Positions 1 to 11,743 of a stretch of 64,000 nucleotides of DNA are shown one piece after another. Below the pieces are notes generated by a model. The model made no database searches and had not been told where the DNA came from. It saw only the letters and a program-made list of their open reading frames with translations. Every line of letters begins with the position of its first letter. The stretch's first letter is position 1. The translations under genes were made by a program, and so were the position numbers. This DNA comes from Aedes albopictus (taxonomy: Eukaryota > Arthropoda > Insecta > Diptera > Culicidae), in the NCBI RefSeq assembly GCF_035046485.1, contig NC_085137.1:14847346-14911345 (forward strand), in the 5' to 3' direction.

Positions 1-92
1 CTTAACGCCTTTCAATATTATAATCATTCTTTCCTTTCGACGAAAATTCTTTCAAACAACGGTTGAACATTTATCTTCAAAATAAAATAATA

Positions 93-217
93 CAGTGACC
101 CCACAATTTATGAATCGGCAAAAATGACCACAGTTTATGAATCACTCCATTTGATCAACATGGTGATTCATAAATAGTGTACAAAAATTAAGGTGATTCA
201 TCGGTGTGGGGTCACTG
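93..217. mobile_element. MITE, 125 bp, TA target site
   Basis: The ends are inverted copies (CAGTGACCCCACA at the left, its complement at the right) and the element is flanked by TA at 91-92 and 218-219. The interior holds several copies of a 'tttatgaatc' motif in both orientations. It has no coding capacity. The TA duplication and short TIR fit a Tc1/mariner-type non-autonomous element; the family is not assigned. Confidence 0.75.
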
Positions 218-368
218 TACTCAACCCTCAAGTGATGGCCAACCGCGCGAGTTACGGAAGGTTATTATGAATGCGTTCAGTGAAATGGATCACATAGGTA
301 ACAACTTTAATCAACACATCACTCCGCCGATTTGAATTTTGCCAGCATACATTGTGTAGGCCTTTTAT

Positions 369-620
369 CGTCGGTTTCCTGCAATAAGGGCACAACTCAA
401 AAAATGTGAATTTTCAGAATAAGCGTTTAAAAATTGGCAATCATGAAGCACCTCCTGCAAATTCACTTATTTCTCTCATCATTTGACAAAAGTAAACAAA
501 TTTTGATTGTTGTATCATTGAAAGGGGCTGAAGGACTATCTGTTTCATGAATTTTTGACAACTATTTTTCAACGACTATTGACATATTTTGAGTTGTGCC
601 CCTATTGCAGGAAACCGACG
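369..620. mobile_element. MITE, 252 bp, 4-bp TTAT target duplication
   Basis: The terminal inverted repeats are about 34 bp with one or two mismatches (CGTCGGTTTCCTGCAATA... at the left, its complement at the right). TTAT flanks both sides (365-368 and 621-624). It is non-coding and AT-rich inside. Confidence 0.75.
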
Positions 621-776
621 TTATGTGATAAATCCGTTATGCATTTATTTACGAACACGAAAAATCAGCTGATTTAAGACTTCAAATTAAAGGGCCCATT
701 TTAATATATAAAAGTCGGAACCTCATTCCAGCCTTTGTCCTACGTCAACATTGCGGTTATGTCTCAGACATTACCC

Positions 777-1010
777 ACCCCTAGTTTTCAACTGAAAATG
801 TTGATCTATTTGGCGTCAACAGTGTTCGTTTCCATTGACGAATTTTTTTCTGAATTTTCAACTGAAAATATCTCAACAATGTTTGATAACATTTGCGATT
901 TTTTTCTGAATTTTTCAAGTTAAAATATCGATCCATTTGGCGTCAACAGTGTTTGTTTGCATTGGCGATTTTTTTTTTCTGAATTTTCAACTGAAAATGT
1001 TGATTTATTT
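777..1010. repeat. Shortened tandem array at the outer end of the left arm
   Basis: About 3.5 rearranged copies of a roughly 70-bp unit contain 'tttggcgtcaacagtgtt' and 'tctgaattttcaactgaaaa'. The reverse complement forms a much longer array at 18410-19500. Diagnostic variants match non-adjacent right-arm units near 18537, 18742-18800 and 19047-19080, so units were lost on this side. Confidence 0.75.
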
Positions 1011-2390
1011 GGTGGATAGCGATGCGATAACATTTTTTGGTGTCTTCTGACTCGATTTTACTCAAGGTTTTCCAGCACTGTCTACAACTAAAGCGACATG
1101 TTAGAGTGTGAGAACTTCCGAGCAATCTTCATTCTAAATGCCGACAACACAAAAACGACACTAATTAGATCTTGCCCTGTGACCTATCTTGCCCGTGATC
1201 CATATATCTTCGGAAAAGTCATTTTTATTATAGAGAGATAGATTATAGGGAGAAACCCAAGGCAAAGTGGTTTCCGAAAAGATTGTGATTTTTATACTAT
1301 TTTATTCTTTGTAAACGACCACCGCTGCTCAAAGGAATTACAAATCATTTACAGTTATTTATGGTAATCAACCATGCCATTTGATCCATTGGAAAAACTT
1401 ACAGGATAATTAGAACCACTCCTCGTACCCAATTAGCTAACCAACACAGCATAAGTGGTAATGCTCTTCGGCTATCGGCTGAGCCATCAGCGCGAAGCAT
1501 TTTTCGTCCACAGGTGCTGGCGCATGGATGAATTAATGGAAGGTCTAATTCATTGTAGCTTCTCAAACTTTACATTTGGCTTCTCAAGTACTAATATTCA
1601 CTATTTTTAGAAGGATTTGTATTGCGGAACAGTACATTATGTCATTAAGCTATTTTTGTAGTTTTTGTCGAAATTTGTAATCCTGAGACATTTAAACTAA
1701 TTTGACTACGATTGTTTTGAATTTATTTAATTGGTGTTATTGCACGAAACCGTACTCGAACAACATTGGTAGTGTAAACTGAGCAATGGGTTTTCGAAAA
1801 AAAAACCTGTTCTAGCTGTTACATATGTTTGTCTGTGATATAATCTTTATATGAAACATTCGAGTAAATAGTCATAAGCTAGATAAGTGTGGAAAAGGGG
1901 ATCGGGTTCAAGATAGGTCATTGGTCAAAACTCTCAAAATTGTAATATATCGATGCAACCTAGCATAGGACCTTATCATTCAATATTCTGCGCTGTCATC
2001 AAAACGACCGAAAATCACGAACGGAACTGTTTTGTCCTCTAACTGCGTACAGACTGGACAGTGACCACGAAGACCAGATTCCGCAAGAACATCGAAACGA
2101 CCTATCAACATTCTGCGCTGTCATCAGAACGACCAAACATTACCAAAGGAATGTCTTCCTTTTTGATGCATACAAACACTGGACAGTGGAATCAATTATA
2201 ATTGTCCCGATAGAGAACAACCTATGCACCGTGAGGTCGCCATTTACCGCTTGTTTCATACGATTTATAGTGAAATCGGATAAAACGAGCATGAGCGGTG
2301 AATAGCAACCTCGTGGTACAAAAGAAGTGCGATTCTTTTTCCGGAAAATATCAAATCTAGTGAAGAAAAAGTTAGAACCAACTTACCTTT

Positions 2391-2709
2391 AAAAGTGTTG
2401 AACAGTCTAATCAAACTGTGTCTCGCCCGAAAATGACGACTTGGCTGGTACTCCCTGGACAATCTGCTCCGATACATTGCGCTCCCGTTTCGGGCACTGC
2501 TCGGGCCAGATTCCTATTACGAAAACGCTCCTGGTGCCGCTCGGCTCGAATCTCATCGCGCTCCCGCAGATCGGCAGAGACGATGCCCGGATCTCTTCTA
2601 GCTCCGCTTCCATCAGCCATTTCACCCGGGAAACCCCGGATTCCAGCACGATTCTCACGGATCCGGTGAGCCACCCGCCACAGCATGTTCTGTACCAGAA
2701 TGGTTCCAT
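2391..2709 (-). other. GC-rich open block with splice donor, left-arm copy
   Basis: This is the mirror of the right-arm block at 16703-17022. On the minus strand two frames are open (100 and 91 codons), ending just before a good splice donor (AAAG|GTAAGT). Base composition is unlike the AT-rich surroundings and the 100-residue frame is identical in both arms. I recognise no domain. It could be the 5' exon of a transposon-encoded or captured gene, or a non-coding GC-rich element. Confidence 0.25.
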
Positions 2710-2728
2710 CGGATCAACCTGGGCCCCT

Positions 2729-2787
2729 CTTCTTCTTCTTCTTCTTGATCTTTATGACTCGACGTCTTAACCACTGGCTAACTGGAG
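2729..2787 (-). mobile_element. Internally deleted SINE, left-arm copy
   Basis: A 59-bp remnant joins the tRNA-like start (minus strand CTCCAGTTAGCCAGTGG) to an (AAG)n tail. It is flanked by 12-bp direct repeats, acctgggcccct, at 2717-2728 and 2788-2799. The same remnant and flanks occur at 16625-16683, so it predates the arm duplication. The head matches the SINE at 49951-50213. Confidence 0.65.
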
Positions 2788-3343
2788 ACCTGGGCCCCTA
2801 CTATCTGGGTAACCCGCTGCTTGCTCCGCAATTGCACTGATCATCGCTCCCATCAAGTTTTCTCGTCGACTTACTTGCTTTCGCCGCCGTGCCGCGATCC
2901 AGGATTTAACGGGGTTGCTGAATAGCTACATTATGTAGCACCGTGAACCGATTCCGGCAGATTCTCATAAAAGAACGGCGAATCCCCGTAAACACTTCCG
3001 AGACGCAAAAAACAAACTCACTGTGCACGAACGGAGAAGAAAATGGCGCGACACAAATGACGTTTCGTGTTCGTGTCAATTACACGGTTAGCAATTTTAG
3101 ATCAAAAACGTGTAATGGTTGCACCAAATCCCACACGGAAAAAATAACCCTCATGCTACACTGTAATTTCGATGTACTCTTTAAAGAATACTTTTTCACC
3201 CATTTTGAAAATATTATCTTCGCACCACCAAATCGAAGTCGCGGCTTGGGAACGTTCAAAAATTACGTCCAAAATTTTGGGGGGGAGGGGGGTGGGGGGT
3301 GCAGCGGCGTCATGGTCGCGATTTTTTCCGCCGTCAAGTTCGC

Positions 3344-3455
3344 AGATTGTGAACAATCCTCGGTACCCACTTTACGTAATTTATGTATAGGCCCTTACTG
3401 TCAGAGCTGTCAGATCGGTGTAACACGCTAAATATAATTTACACAAAAGGCAATT
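3344..3455. repeat. Internal direct repeat within the left arm, copy 1
   Basis: About 110 bp beginning 'cgcagattgtgaacaatcct' recurs at 4255-4368 in the same orientation with roughly 90% identity. Both copies are mirrored in the right arm (near 15870-15935, and 12130-12250 plus 14385-14433). Confidence 0.7.
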
Positions 3456-4254
3456 TACACGGAAAAAAATACACGGTAATGAATATTTATTGGGTACCGG
3501 ACTGGACACAGAAAATTTTATGGTTTTCTTTGGTACTTCGAGGTCTTGAAATTAGTCTATGGGAGGGGGGGGTCTAAGAAAGTGTGACAGTACGTGTATT
3601 AGGTAAAGGAAAATAGCGTGACAGAAGGGGGAGGGGGTTCAGAAATCCCGAAAAACGATGGACGTAATAAATGAATCTTCCCTTTGCTTGAGAGTTGCGA
3701 AGTCATCTCATGCGAAGCTAATGTCAAAGCTAAAACAATGAGCCATTTTACGAGACGTTTCGGATCAGCTGATCGCTCATTTCATGAATGAAAATTTGAC
3801 AGGAGGTTGCGCCCAAGCCCGTGAGTGTTAATATCAATATCAACACTGTTGTCGTTTCGTAAAATAGACTATGGACTGACGGCGGCGTCATCGTAACGAC
3901 GTCCTCAAACCGTAAGCAAACAGGTCAATGGGACGCCTTACACACCAATCTAAACAGGGCAATTTTCACGAAAACATTGTTCAGCAAGGAATTTAGAAAT
4001 TTTATTTGCACAAATTTCACTCTATACTGTTTTATTTTTGTTTATTATGAACATTACTGTTATGAATTAAAAGGAAAAATATTTCAGCAATGTAAATGCG
4101 CTTAAATTTCCTTGTTTTTTTTTGGTGTAAAACATTTCCACATTCTTTTACTTACATTTAGGCAAGCATTTAGGTACTTTATCGCCAAAGTGCATACAGT
4201 GTGTTAGGTTCGTGAGTGCAAACTTTTTAAAGGGTGATTTTTTCCGCAGTTAAG

Positions 4255-4368
4255 TTCGCAGATTGTGAACAATCCTCGGTACCCACTTACGTAATTTATG
4301 CTTAGTTCCTTACTGTCGGAGCTATCAGATCGGTGTAACACGCTAAATATAATTTATACAAAAGGCAA
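4255..4368. repeat. Internal direct repeat within the left arm, copy 2
   Basis: Second copy of the repeat at 3344-3455; the unit includes 'gatcggtgtaacacgctaaa'. It suggests the arm was built by internal duplication. Confidence 0.7.
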
Positions 4369-4450
4369 TAGGGTCCTCAAATTAAAGACGAAATCTCGCT
4401 TATATTGAATAATACGATCAAGCATGGTATTCTAATCGGAAATGTACTTT

Positions 4451-4703
4451 CACAGACAAACAGACGTAACACTTCGAACATTTTCCGATTCAAATCATAG
4501 TCACGGAAACATATTCGCCCAATGCTAAAAGGCCTATGTTTGGCTGATCACCAACTAGGTGGCGGTAGTGAGCAAACGTCAAACTGGAACAAAAACGATG
4601 CGAGCGCCACGTTTGGGCAGTTGGCCAACTATCAAATTTTGAAAAATACCGTTAAATCGGTGTGCAATGTGAATTATCATAGTGTTACGTCTGTTTGTCT
4701 GTG
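4451..4703. mobile_element. MITE, 253 bp, perfect 23-bp TIR, present only in the left arm
   Basis: The 23-bp TIRs are perfect (first 20: CACAGACAAACAGACGTAAC). The 7-bp target duplication GTACTTT lies at 4444-4450 and 4704-4710. The right arm keeps the empty site with one GTACTTT (complement near 12053-12065), so insertion is shown directly. It is non-coding. The superfamily is unassigned; a 7-bp duplication is used by only a few superfamilies. Confidence 0.9.
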
Positions 4704-4859
4704 GTACTTTATTCGAACTTGAAAAACAAAGGAATAATGAGAAAATTTGAAATAAGTAAAATGGTAAATAGTTCTACTTTGACATTTGAGGTCAACCTTG
4801 TGTGACTGAGCTCGACATTTTTCGCACTGGGATTTCAAAAATGTTCCTATACTCCTGCT

Positions 4860-5340
4860 GTATTTCCGAAAAAAAAACTGCTGGAGGACTCCCTAGCGAT
4901 AGTTCTTGGAAAAATCCACAGCGGAAACTCCTGGAGGAATCCCCGGTGGGTGTTTCTGGAAGGATTTCACGATGGGAGTTGCTGGAATAATCCTCTGTGG
5001 AAGTTCCTGAAGATCATCTGAAAATCCTCTTGCGATTTTATCCACCACCAATAAACAAATAAATACTCCTGGGGAATTGTCCAGCATTCCTTAACGGGGT
5101 ATCCTTCTGGGGAATTCTCTAGCAATTCCAACCGTATCTCCCGGGAATCGTTCCAACCAAGAATTTGCTGGCAATTTCTGCCACCACTGCTTCTTCCGTG
5201 AAATCTTCCTGCAGTTCATGCTACAGATTTCTTCCGCAATTTCTTCGGAGAAATCTTCCAATCATTCCTTACGAGGAATTCTCCAGTAGTTCCTCTCAGG
5301 GAATGCAGGATTATTCTGAAAATACACAAAATATTGGCAC
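4860..5340. repeat. Degenerate 24-bp-family DNA
   Basis: Imperfect copies of 'ggaatccccagcgggaactcc'-like and GGAATTCC-like units. No gene is seen. It is the decayed shoulder of the large array at 5560-8885. Confidence 0.55.
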
Positions 5341-5384
5341 CCGCCGCAACGTCCTCAATAAATTTGCTGTCTGTTATTGTTTAC

Positions 5385-5513
5385 ACAAAAATAGACCAAA
5401 AAAAAATAGAACAATCGGTGCGTTCGCGCGCGGTCTATTTTCTTTGGTCTATTTAATTTGGAACGGTCCAAAATTGGTATAAATTTGGACCAAAAAATGG
5501 ACCACCAGTGAAG
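5385..5513. repeat. Dispersed repeat ending 'ttggaccaccagtgaag', copy 1
   Basis: The 3' end 'atggaccaccagtgaag' and nearby 'aaaatagac/ggacca' motifs recur at 11505-11700. It is possibly a diverged MITE pair. Boundaries are uncertain. Confidence 0.35.
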
Positions 5514-5559
5514 TTGCCCTTGGGAGAATTTCTGCAGGAGTTTCTTTGAGAATTCTTTA

Positions 5560-6239
5560 AGAAGTTCATCCGGGAATTCCACCAGTTCCTTCCTCCAAGA
5601 ATTCTTACAGTAGATCCTCTGGGATATCTTTCACGAGTTTCTCCAGGAATTCCTTCGGGGATTCTCCAGGAATTCCTTCGGGGATTCTCCAGGAATTCCT
5701 TCGGGGATTCTCCAACAATTTCTTCTGGGATTCTCCAGGAATTCCTTCAGGGATTCTCCAGGAATTCCTTCAGAGATTCTCCAGGAATTCCTTCGGGGAT
5801 TCACTAGGAATTCCTTCGGGGTTTCTCCAAGAATTTCTTCTGGGATTCTCCAGGAATTCCTTCGGGAAATTTTCAGGAATTCCTTTGGGGATTCTCCAGG
5901 AATTCCTTCGGGGATTCTCCAGGAATTCCTTCGGGGATTTTCCAGGAATTCCGTCGGGGATTCTCCAGGGATTCCTTCGGGAATTCTCCATGAATTCTTT
6001 CAGGGATTCTCCAAGAATTTCAACTAGGATTCTCCAGGAATTCCTTCGGGGATTCTCCAGAAATTCCTTCGAAGATTCTCCAGGAATTCCTTCAGGGATT
6101 CTCCAAGAATTTCTTCTGGGATACTCCCGGAAATCCTTCGGGGATTCTCCAGGAATTCCTTCGGGAATTCTCCAGGAATTCCTGCAGGTATTCTCCAGAA
6201 ATTGCTTCGGGGATTCCACCAGGAATTCCTTCGGGAAAT
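5560..6239. repeat. 24-bp tandem array, subfamily A
   Basis: The 24-bp unit is close to 'ggattctccaggaattcctt' plus cggg, with about 28 variable copies. Because 24 is a multiple of three, several frames stay open; those frames (GILQEFLR-like repeats) are not genes. Confidence 0.85.
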
Positions 6240-6866
6240 CATTCAGGGATTCCATCAGGAAGTCTTACAGGGATTCCACCAGGAAGTCCTTCAGGGATTC
6301 CACCAGGAAGTCCTTCAGGGATTCCACCAGGAAGTCCTTCAGGGATTCCACCAGGAAGTCCTTCAGGGATTCCACCAGGAAGTCCTTCAGGGATTCCACC
6401 AGGAAGTCCTTCAGGGATTCCACCAGGAAGTCCTTCAGGGATTCCACCAGGAAGTCCTTCAGGGATTCCACCAGGAAGTCCTTCAGGGATTCCACCAGGA
6501 AGTCCTTCAGGGATTCCACCAGGAAGTCCTTCAGGGATTCCACCAGGAAGTCCTTCAGGGATTCCACCAGGAAGTCCTTCAGGGATTCCACCAGGAAGTC
6601 CTTCAGGGATTCCACCAGGAAGTCCTTCAGGGATTCCACCAGGAAGTCCTTCAGGGATTCCACCAGGAAGTCCTTCAGGGATTCCACCAGGAAGTCCTTC
6701 AGGGATTCCACCAGGAAGTCCTTCAGGGAATTTACCAGGAAGTCCTTCAGGGATTCCACCAGGAAGTCCTTCAGGGATTCCACCAGGAAGTCCTTCAGGG
6801 ATTCCACCAGGAAGTCCTTCAGGGATTCCACCAGGAAGTCCTTCAGGGATTCCACCAGGAAGTCCT
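6240..6866. repeat. 24-bp tandem array, homogenised subfamily B (about 26 copies)
   Basis: The near-identical 24-bp unit is 'ggattccaccaggaagtcct' plus tcag. Only a few variants are visible (for example a 'gaatttacc' unit near 6727). The homogeneity points to recent amplification within the older, more diverged array. Confidence 0.93.
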
Positions 6867-7230
6867 TCAGGGAGGAACTCCTGGGAGTCCTTCAGGGAGG
6901 AACTCCTGGGAGTCCTTCAGGGAGGAACTCCTGGGAGTCCTTCAGGGAGGAACTCCTGGGAGTCCTTCAGGGAGGAACTCCTGGGAGTCCTTCAGGGAGG
7001 AACTCCTGGGAGTCCTTCAGGGAGGAACTCCTGGGAGTCCTTCAGGGAGGAACTCCTGGGAGTCCTTCAGGGAGGAACTCCTGGGAGTCCTTCAGGGAGG
7101 AACTCCTGGGAGTCCTTCAGGGAGGAACTCCTGGGAGTCCTTCAGGGAGAAACTCCTGGGAGTCCTTCAGGGAGGAACTCCTGGGAGTCCTTCAGGGAGG
7201 AACTCCTGGGAGTCCTTCAGGGAGGAATTC
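6867..7230. repeat. 24-bp tandem array, homogenised subfamily C (about 15 copies)
   Basis: The unit is 'ggaggaactcctgggagtcc' plus ttca. The switch from subfamily B is abrupt at about 6867 and keeps the 'agtccttcaggg' part of the unit in register. Confidence 0.93.
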
Positions 7231-7934
7231 CTGGGAGTCCTGGAGGAATTTCCGGAGGAACTCCTGAAATAATTCCTGGAGGAGCTCCTGAACAGAATCC
7301 CGGAGGAACTCCTGAACGAATTCTCGAAGGAACTTCTGGAAGAATTCTCGGAGGAACTTCTGGAAGAATTCTCGGAGGAACTTCTGGAAGAATTCCCGGA
7401 AACTTCTGGAAGAATTCACGGAGGAACTTCTGGAAGAATTCTCGGAAACTTCTGGAAGAATTCCCGGAGAAACTTCTGGAAGGATTCCTGGAGGAACTTC
7501 TGGAAGAATTGCCGGAGAAACTTCTGGAAGAACTCCCGGAGGAATTCCTGTAAGAATTCTTGGACAAACTGCTAAAAGAATTCACGGAGGAAATTCTGGA
7601 GGAAATTCTTGGAGGAATCTCCAGGAATTCAGGAAAATCCATGAAGAAATTCGTGAAGAATCCCTGAAGGAAATCCCGGAGAATTCCTGAAGGAATTCCT
7701 GGAGAATCCCTGAAGGAATTCCTAATGAATCCCTGAAGGAATTCCTAAAGAATCCCTGAAGGAATTCCTGAAGAATCCATGATAGAATTCCTGTAGGAAC
7801 ACCTGGAAGAATTCCCGAAAGAACTCCTGGAACAATTCCCGGAGAAACTCCAGGAAAAATTCCCGGAGAATCTCCTGGAAGAATTCCCGGTAGAATTCCT
7901 GGAACCATTCTCGGAGGAACTCCTAGAAGAATTC
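7231..7934. repeat. 24-bp-family array, diverged section
   Basis: Variable units of the type 'ggaggaacttctggaagaat' plus tctc, then 'ccctgaaggaattcctgaag' versions. They link homogenised subfamilies C and D. Open frames on the minus strand here are repeat products. Confidence 0.8.
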
Positions 7935-8410
7935 CCGGAGGAACTCCTGGAACAATTCCTGGAGGAACTCCTGGAACAATTCCCGGAGGAACTCCTGGAA
8001 CAATTCCCGGAGGAACTCCTGGAACAATTCCCGGAGGAACTCCTGGAACGATTCCCGGAGGAACTCCTGGAACAATTCCCGGAGGAACTCCTGGAACAAT
8101 TCCCGGAGGAACTCCTGGAACAATTCCCGGAGGAACTCCTGGAACAATTCCCGGAGGAACTCCTGGAACAATTCCCGGAGGAACTCCTGGAACAATTCCC
8201 GGAGGAACTCCTGGAACAATTCCCGGAGGAACTCCTGAAACAATTCCCGGAGGAACTCCTGGAACAATTCCCGGAGGAACTCCTGGAACAATTCCCGGAG
8301 GAACTCCTGGAACAATTCCCGGAGGAACTCCTGGAACAATTCCCGGAGGAACTCCTGGAACAATTCCCGGAGGAACTCCTGGAACAATTCCCGGAGGAAC
8401 TCCTGGATCT
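7935..8410. repeat. 24-bp tandem array, homogenised subfamily D (about 20 copies)
   Basis: The unit is 'ggaggaactcctggaacaat' plus tccc, nearly invariant, with single-base variants near 8050 and 8237. Minus-strand frames of 308-324 codons (VPPGIVPG repeats) are artefacts of the period. Confidence 0.93.
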
Positions 8411-8885
8411 ATTCCCAGAGGAACTCCTGGAACAATTCCTGAAAAAACTCTTGAACGGATTCCCGGAGGAGCTCCTGGAACTATTCCTGAAGGAAATCCT
8501 GTAACAATTTCCCGGAGGAACTCCTGGAACAATTCCCGGAGGAACTTCTGGAACAATTCTTGGAGAAATTTCTGAAAGAATTCTTGGAGGAACTCCTGGA
8601 AGAATTCCCGGAAAAACTTCTGGAAGAATTTTCGGAGGAACTTGAAAGAATTTCAGGAGGAACTCCCGCAAAAAAAATCCCGGAGAAGCTTCTCATAAAT
8701 TTCATAGCAAGTCCTGGAAATTTTCCCGGAGCGACTCCTGGAAGAATTCCCGGAGAAGCTCCTGGAAGAATTCCTGAACAAACTCCTGAAAGAATTCCCG
8801 GAGGAAATCCTGGAGGAATTCTCGGGGGGACTCCTGAAATAATTTTTGAAAGAACTCCTGGAAGAAATCCCGGAGGAAGCTTTTG
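8411..8885. repeat. 24-bp-family array, diverged right shoulder
   Basis: Variable 'ggaggaactcctggaagaat'-type units decay into unique sequence near 8885. There is no gene. Confidence 0.75.
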
Positions 8886-10440
8886 TCAGATCCACCAGTG
8901 TGAATTCCTGTTCAGAACAGAGGATTACAGAATATGTATATATCCAGTGGAAACCCAAGTAGCAAAATTAATTTTATAATTTTGAAGAATTCTTCAACAC
9001 CTGTTCTTTAAAACCAAACATAAACCAATTTGATCTGCATAACGACATCAACTCAACCATAAACCCCCTATAAGACGAAAGAGGCCCATCCTATGATGCT
9101 CTTGGAGAGTTAATTTTAAAATTCGCTTAAAACTTGTTGTACTTCCGAAGATATCCTCTAGGCGACTTGCTCTCTGCTTGTAGAGCTCTTCAAGTGCACG
9201 ATAAAACGATAATAAATTTGTCAGCTTCTGTTACTGCTGCAGCTTTTATGTTGGAAGATAAGTTAAATGGAATCAGGAAAAGCAAAATAATAATGGTACA
9301 TAAATATAATCGGGATCAATTTATCACACAAAATGGGAATATTTTCGTAGTGAAACAAGGTTTACTACTGCCAAGCAAAATTCATCGTGTATATGTAGCA
9401 AGATACTTCAAAAAATGGCAACGCGCTTCGATTATAATGCACTAATAAAAAAATTAACATATTATTTCTGGTCATGAGAACATTGTTCATGAGTTTTCTC
9501 AACATGGCTTCCATTGAAATCTAGGTCGGTGGTCGGTCCATTATCGGTGGTTTTAATCACCATCATCATAAGCTCGTCTTAAATTTCTTTCAACTCATGC
9601 CAGAGATAAAAGCATAACTCAAGAATACTAGAATTTATAACGTTCTCAACCAAGAACGTCTTAAATTTATTTCAACTTCAGCAAGGGTAAGAAGTATTAC
9701 TCACGAGTACTCAGGTTTATAACGTTCTTGATGTAGGTTTATGGAAACTTCGCCAAGAACGTCATAAATCTTGTATGCGAAATGATAAACAACAAATTAT
9801 TGCACCGCACCGCACCGCCGGCAATTAAAATGGGCTGCCTCGCCCGGAAAATTTCATCAGCAGCCCGAAACCGTCGCCAAGCCACCTTTCCCGAGAACCG
9901 GCCTTTATGCGGTACAGTGTCCTCCGGTCACCGTTTCCAACAGGTAAGCAATTGTTTATTTTCACACTGTTCATCATGGTCTGCAGGCCGATGAATTGAC
10001 CCCGGATTGCACGGGAATCGGCGTCCAAGATGACCTAAGCAACCTCTTTGTGGATGCTGCAATACGGAGTTTTTGGCACTGCACCGCATTGTAGTCGCTT
10101 TTCAGATTAATTGGCTTGATTGGCAGTGATGGAAATCAAAATATGATGCTTGAGTTTTTTTTTTCTTTTTTTTTTTTCATGTACTAAACCGTTCTCACTC
10201 AAGAACAGCTGTTCTAGCTCAAGAATGGTTGATCGAAGTTAACTACGAGAGCCTTATAAAACTGACAATAAGCTCAACAGTTCTTGTTGTGTTTATGGTT
10301 TTAAGAACTGAGTCCCAAGTATTCTTGTAGATGCTCTTAAAACCACAGATTGATGAAGAATAGTTGTTCTCAGGTGAAACTACGATAAGATTAACTAGAA
10401 TATGTAATGCTTCGATAAAACCATCATAAAAATAAATAAA
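8886..10440. other. AT-rich intergenic DNA in the inverted-repeat spacer
   Basis: No supportable gene. Two diverged direct copies of a roughly 82-bp unit lie at about 9575-9745 (each with 'gtcttaaattt.tttcaact' and ending 'ttataacgttct'). Short frames at 9134-9445 and 9825-10028 have no recognisable domain. Confidence 0.5.
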
Positions 10441-10479
10441 ACCAAATAGAGTTGAGATTGTTACTTGGGAACTTTAACG

Positions 10480-11110
10480 GAATTTTCAGAGTTCCTCGAG
10501 AAATCCACAGCAGAAATCATGCGGGAATCCCCAGCGTGTTCTCCAAGAGTTCCCTGAGAGAGCTACTCGAAGAATCTCCATGGAGCGGGAATCGCTGCAG
10601 CGGGAAGTCCTCGAAGCATTCAAAGTCTGATGAATCCCTAGCGTAAACTTGTGGAGGAATTCCCAGCAGTAAACCATAGAGAAATTCCCAGAGAAAGTTC
10701 TAGGAGGAATCCTGCAGGAATCCCCAGCGGGAATTTCTAAATAAATCCAGCAGGAATTCTTCGAGGAATCCACAGCAGAAACTCTTGGAAGCTTCCCCTG
10801 AGCTTCAGGAATTCCGGATTCTTCCAGATGTTCCACTTTAGATTCCCCCAAGAGTTCCCGCAGTGGGTTCCCACTGGGAATCTCTTTAGAATTCATGGAG
10901 GAACACACAGCGGGTACTCCTGGAGAAATACCCATCGAGAACTCCTGAAGGAATTACCTGCGGGATATAGTAGGTGAATCTCTAGCGGAAAATTGTAGGG
11001 GAATCCCCAGTAGCAACTTCCTAAGAGATTTCCAACAGGAACTCCTGGATGAAGCAAGAACTCTTTGAGGAATCACCAGCGAGAGTCCATACAGAAATCC
11101 CTAGCAGGAT
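10480..11110. repeat. Degenerate 24-bp-family DNA
   Basis: Diverged 'ggaatccccagcgggaatt'-like units in mixed orientation. The minus-strand frame at 10486-10935 is a by-product of the repeat. Confidence 0.55.
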
Positions 11111-11504
11111 CCGGTTCCGGTTGGATCCAACTCCTTCTTTAGTTTCGGCAGCTTTTGCAGGACCCCATCAGGTAAGAGTAATTTCCGAACGTGCAGCCGA
11201 AAATAGATTCTAGCAGATGCTCCTGCGTTCCGACTTCACTTCCAGCAGCATCTGGCATCATTCATGTTCCGGCGGATCAATCTTGACTGTTTTGTGGCAC
11301 GGATGTCGATCCGGAAATCCTGGCAGCTGCTCTTGAGGACTGGAGGGATAAATTCTCGCGTTCTTCCGGGCGATGCTCCACCAGCGACGTCGGTGGTTCC
11401 ACATCCACACAAATCTGGTTACTCCGCTAGGTTCGATGAAGCGATGACAACCGAAATGACAAAAATTTAATGATGTTGTTTATCCCGTTCAAACGTCAAA
11501 ATGA

Positions 11505-11700
11505 ATTTAGAACCAGAGAAATCCTGGTCCAAATCGAGACAAAAATGGACCAAAAGTTATGCCGGTTCCAAAAAAAATAGATCGGTCAACTGGTATAAAC
11601 AACTTTTGGAACAACATTTACAACACCGGTGCACGCCGAAATTTTCGGTTTGGTCCAAAAATTTAGAACAAAACAAGGATTTGGACCACCAGTGAAGTGA
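11505..11700. repeat. Dispersed repeat ending 'ttggaccaccagtgaag', copy 2
   Basis: It shares its right end with 5385-5513. Near the left end 'cctggtccaaatcgag' partly mirrors the right end, so it may be a diverged MITE. Confidence 0.35.
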
Positions 11701-11743
11701 AGTTGAAGATTCAGATGTTCCAGCTCAGTAATTTTTTCACTGA

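Larger units (their letters stand above)
777..4770 (+). repeat. Left arm of giant inverted repeat
   Basis: This arm matches the reverse complement of 11994 to about 19075. The inner edge is sharp (4770 pairs with 11994). Segments 943-1125, 2265-2709 and 2943-3240 match 18287-18469, 16703-17147 and 16190-16469 at about 99%. Without its private MITE the arm is about 3.73 kb. The outer edge lies inside a tandem array shortened relative to the right arm. The arm contains a GC-rich block (2400-2700), a poly-G tract (3280-3300) and an internal direct repeat (3344-3455 and 4255-4368). It could be the long TIR of a foldback-like transposon, an inverted duplication, or an assembly join of two haplotypes. 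Confidence 0.85.

Noticed and set aside
2943..3431. 162-codon open frame in the left arm
   Set aside because: The right arm copy is interrupted by a MITE, composition is not protein-like, and no domain is visible.
5885..7267. 460- and 356-codon plus-strand open frames
   Set aside because: They run through 24-bp tandem arrays; a period divisible by three without stops keeps frames open. No start context, splice sites or domain.
6240..8410. CRISPR-like repeat array
   Set aside because: Units are contiguous with no spacers, and the sequence is eukaryotic.
7582..8671. 308-324 codon minus-strand open frames
   Set aside because: Same cause: homogenised 24-bp units.
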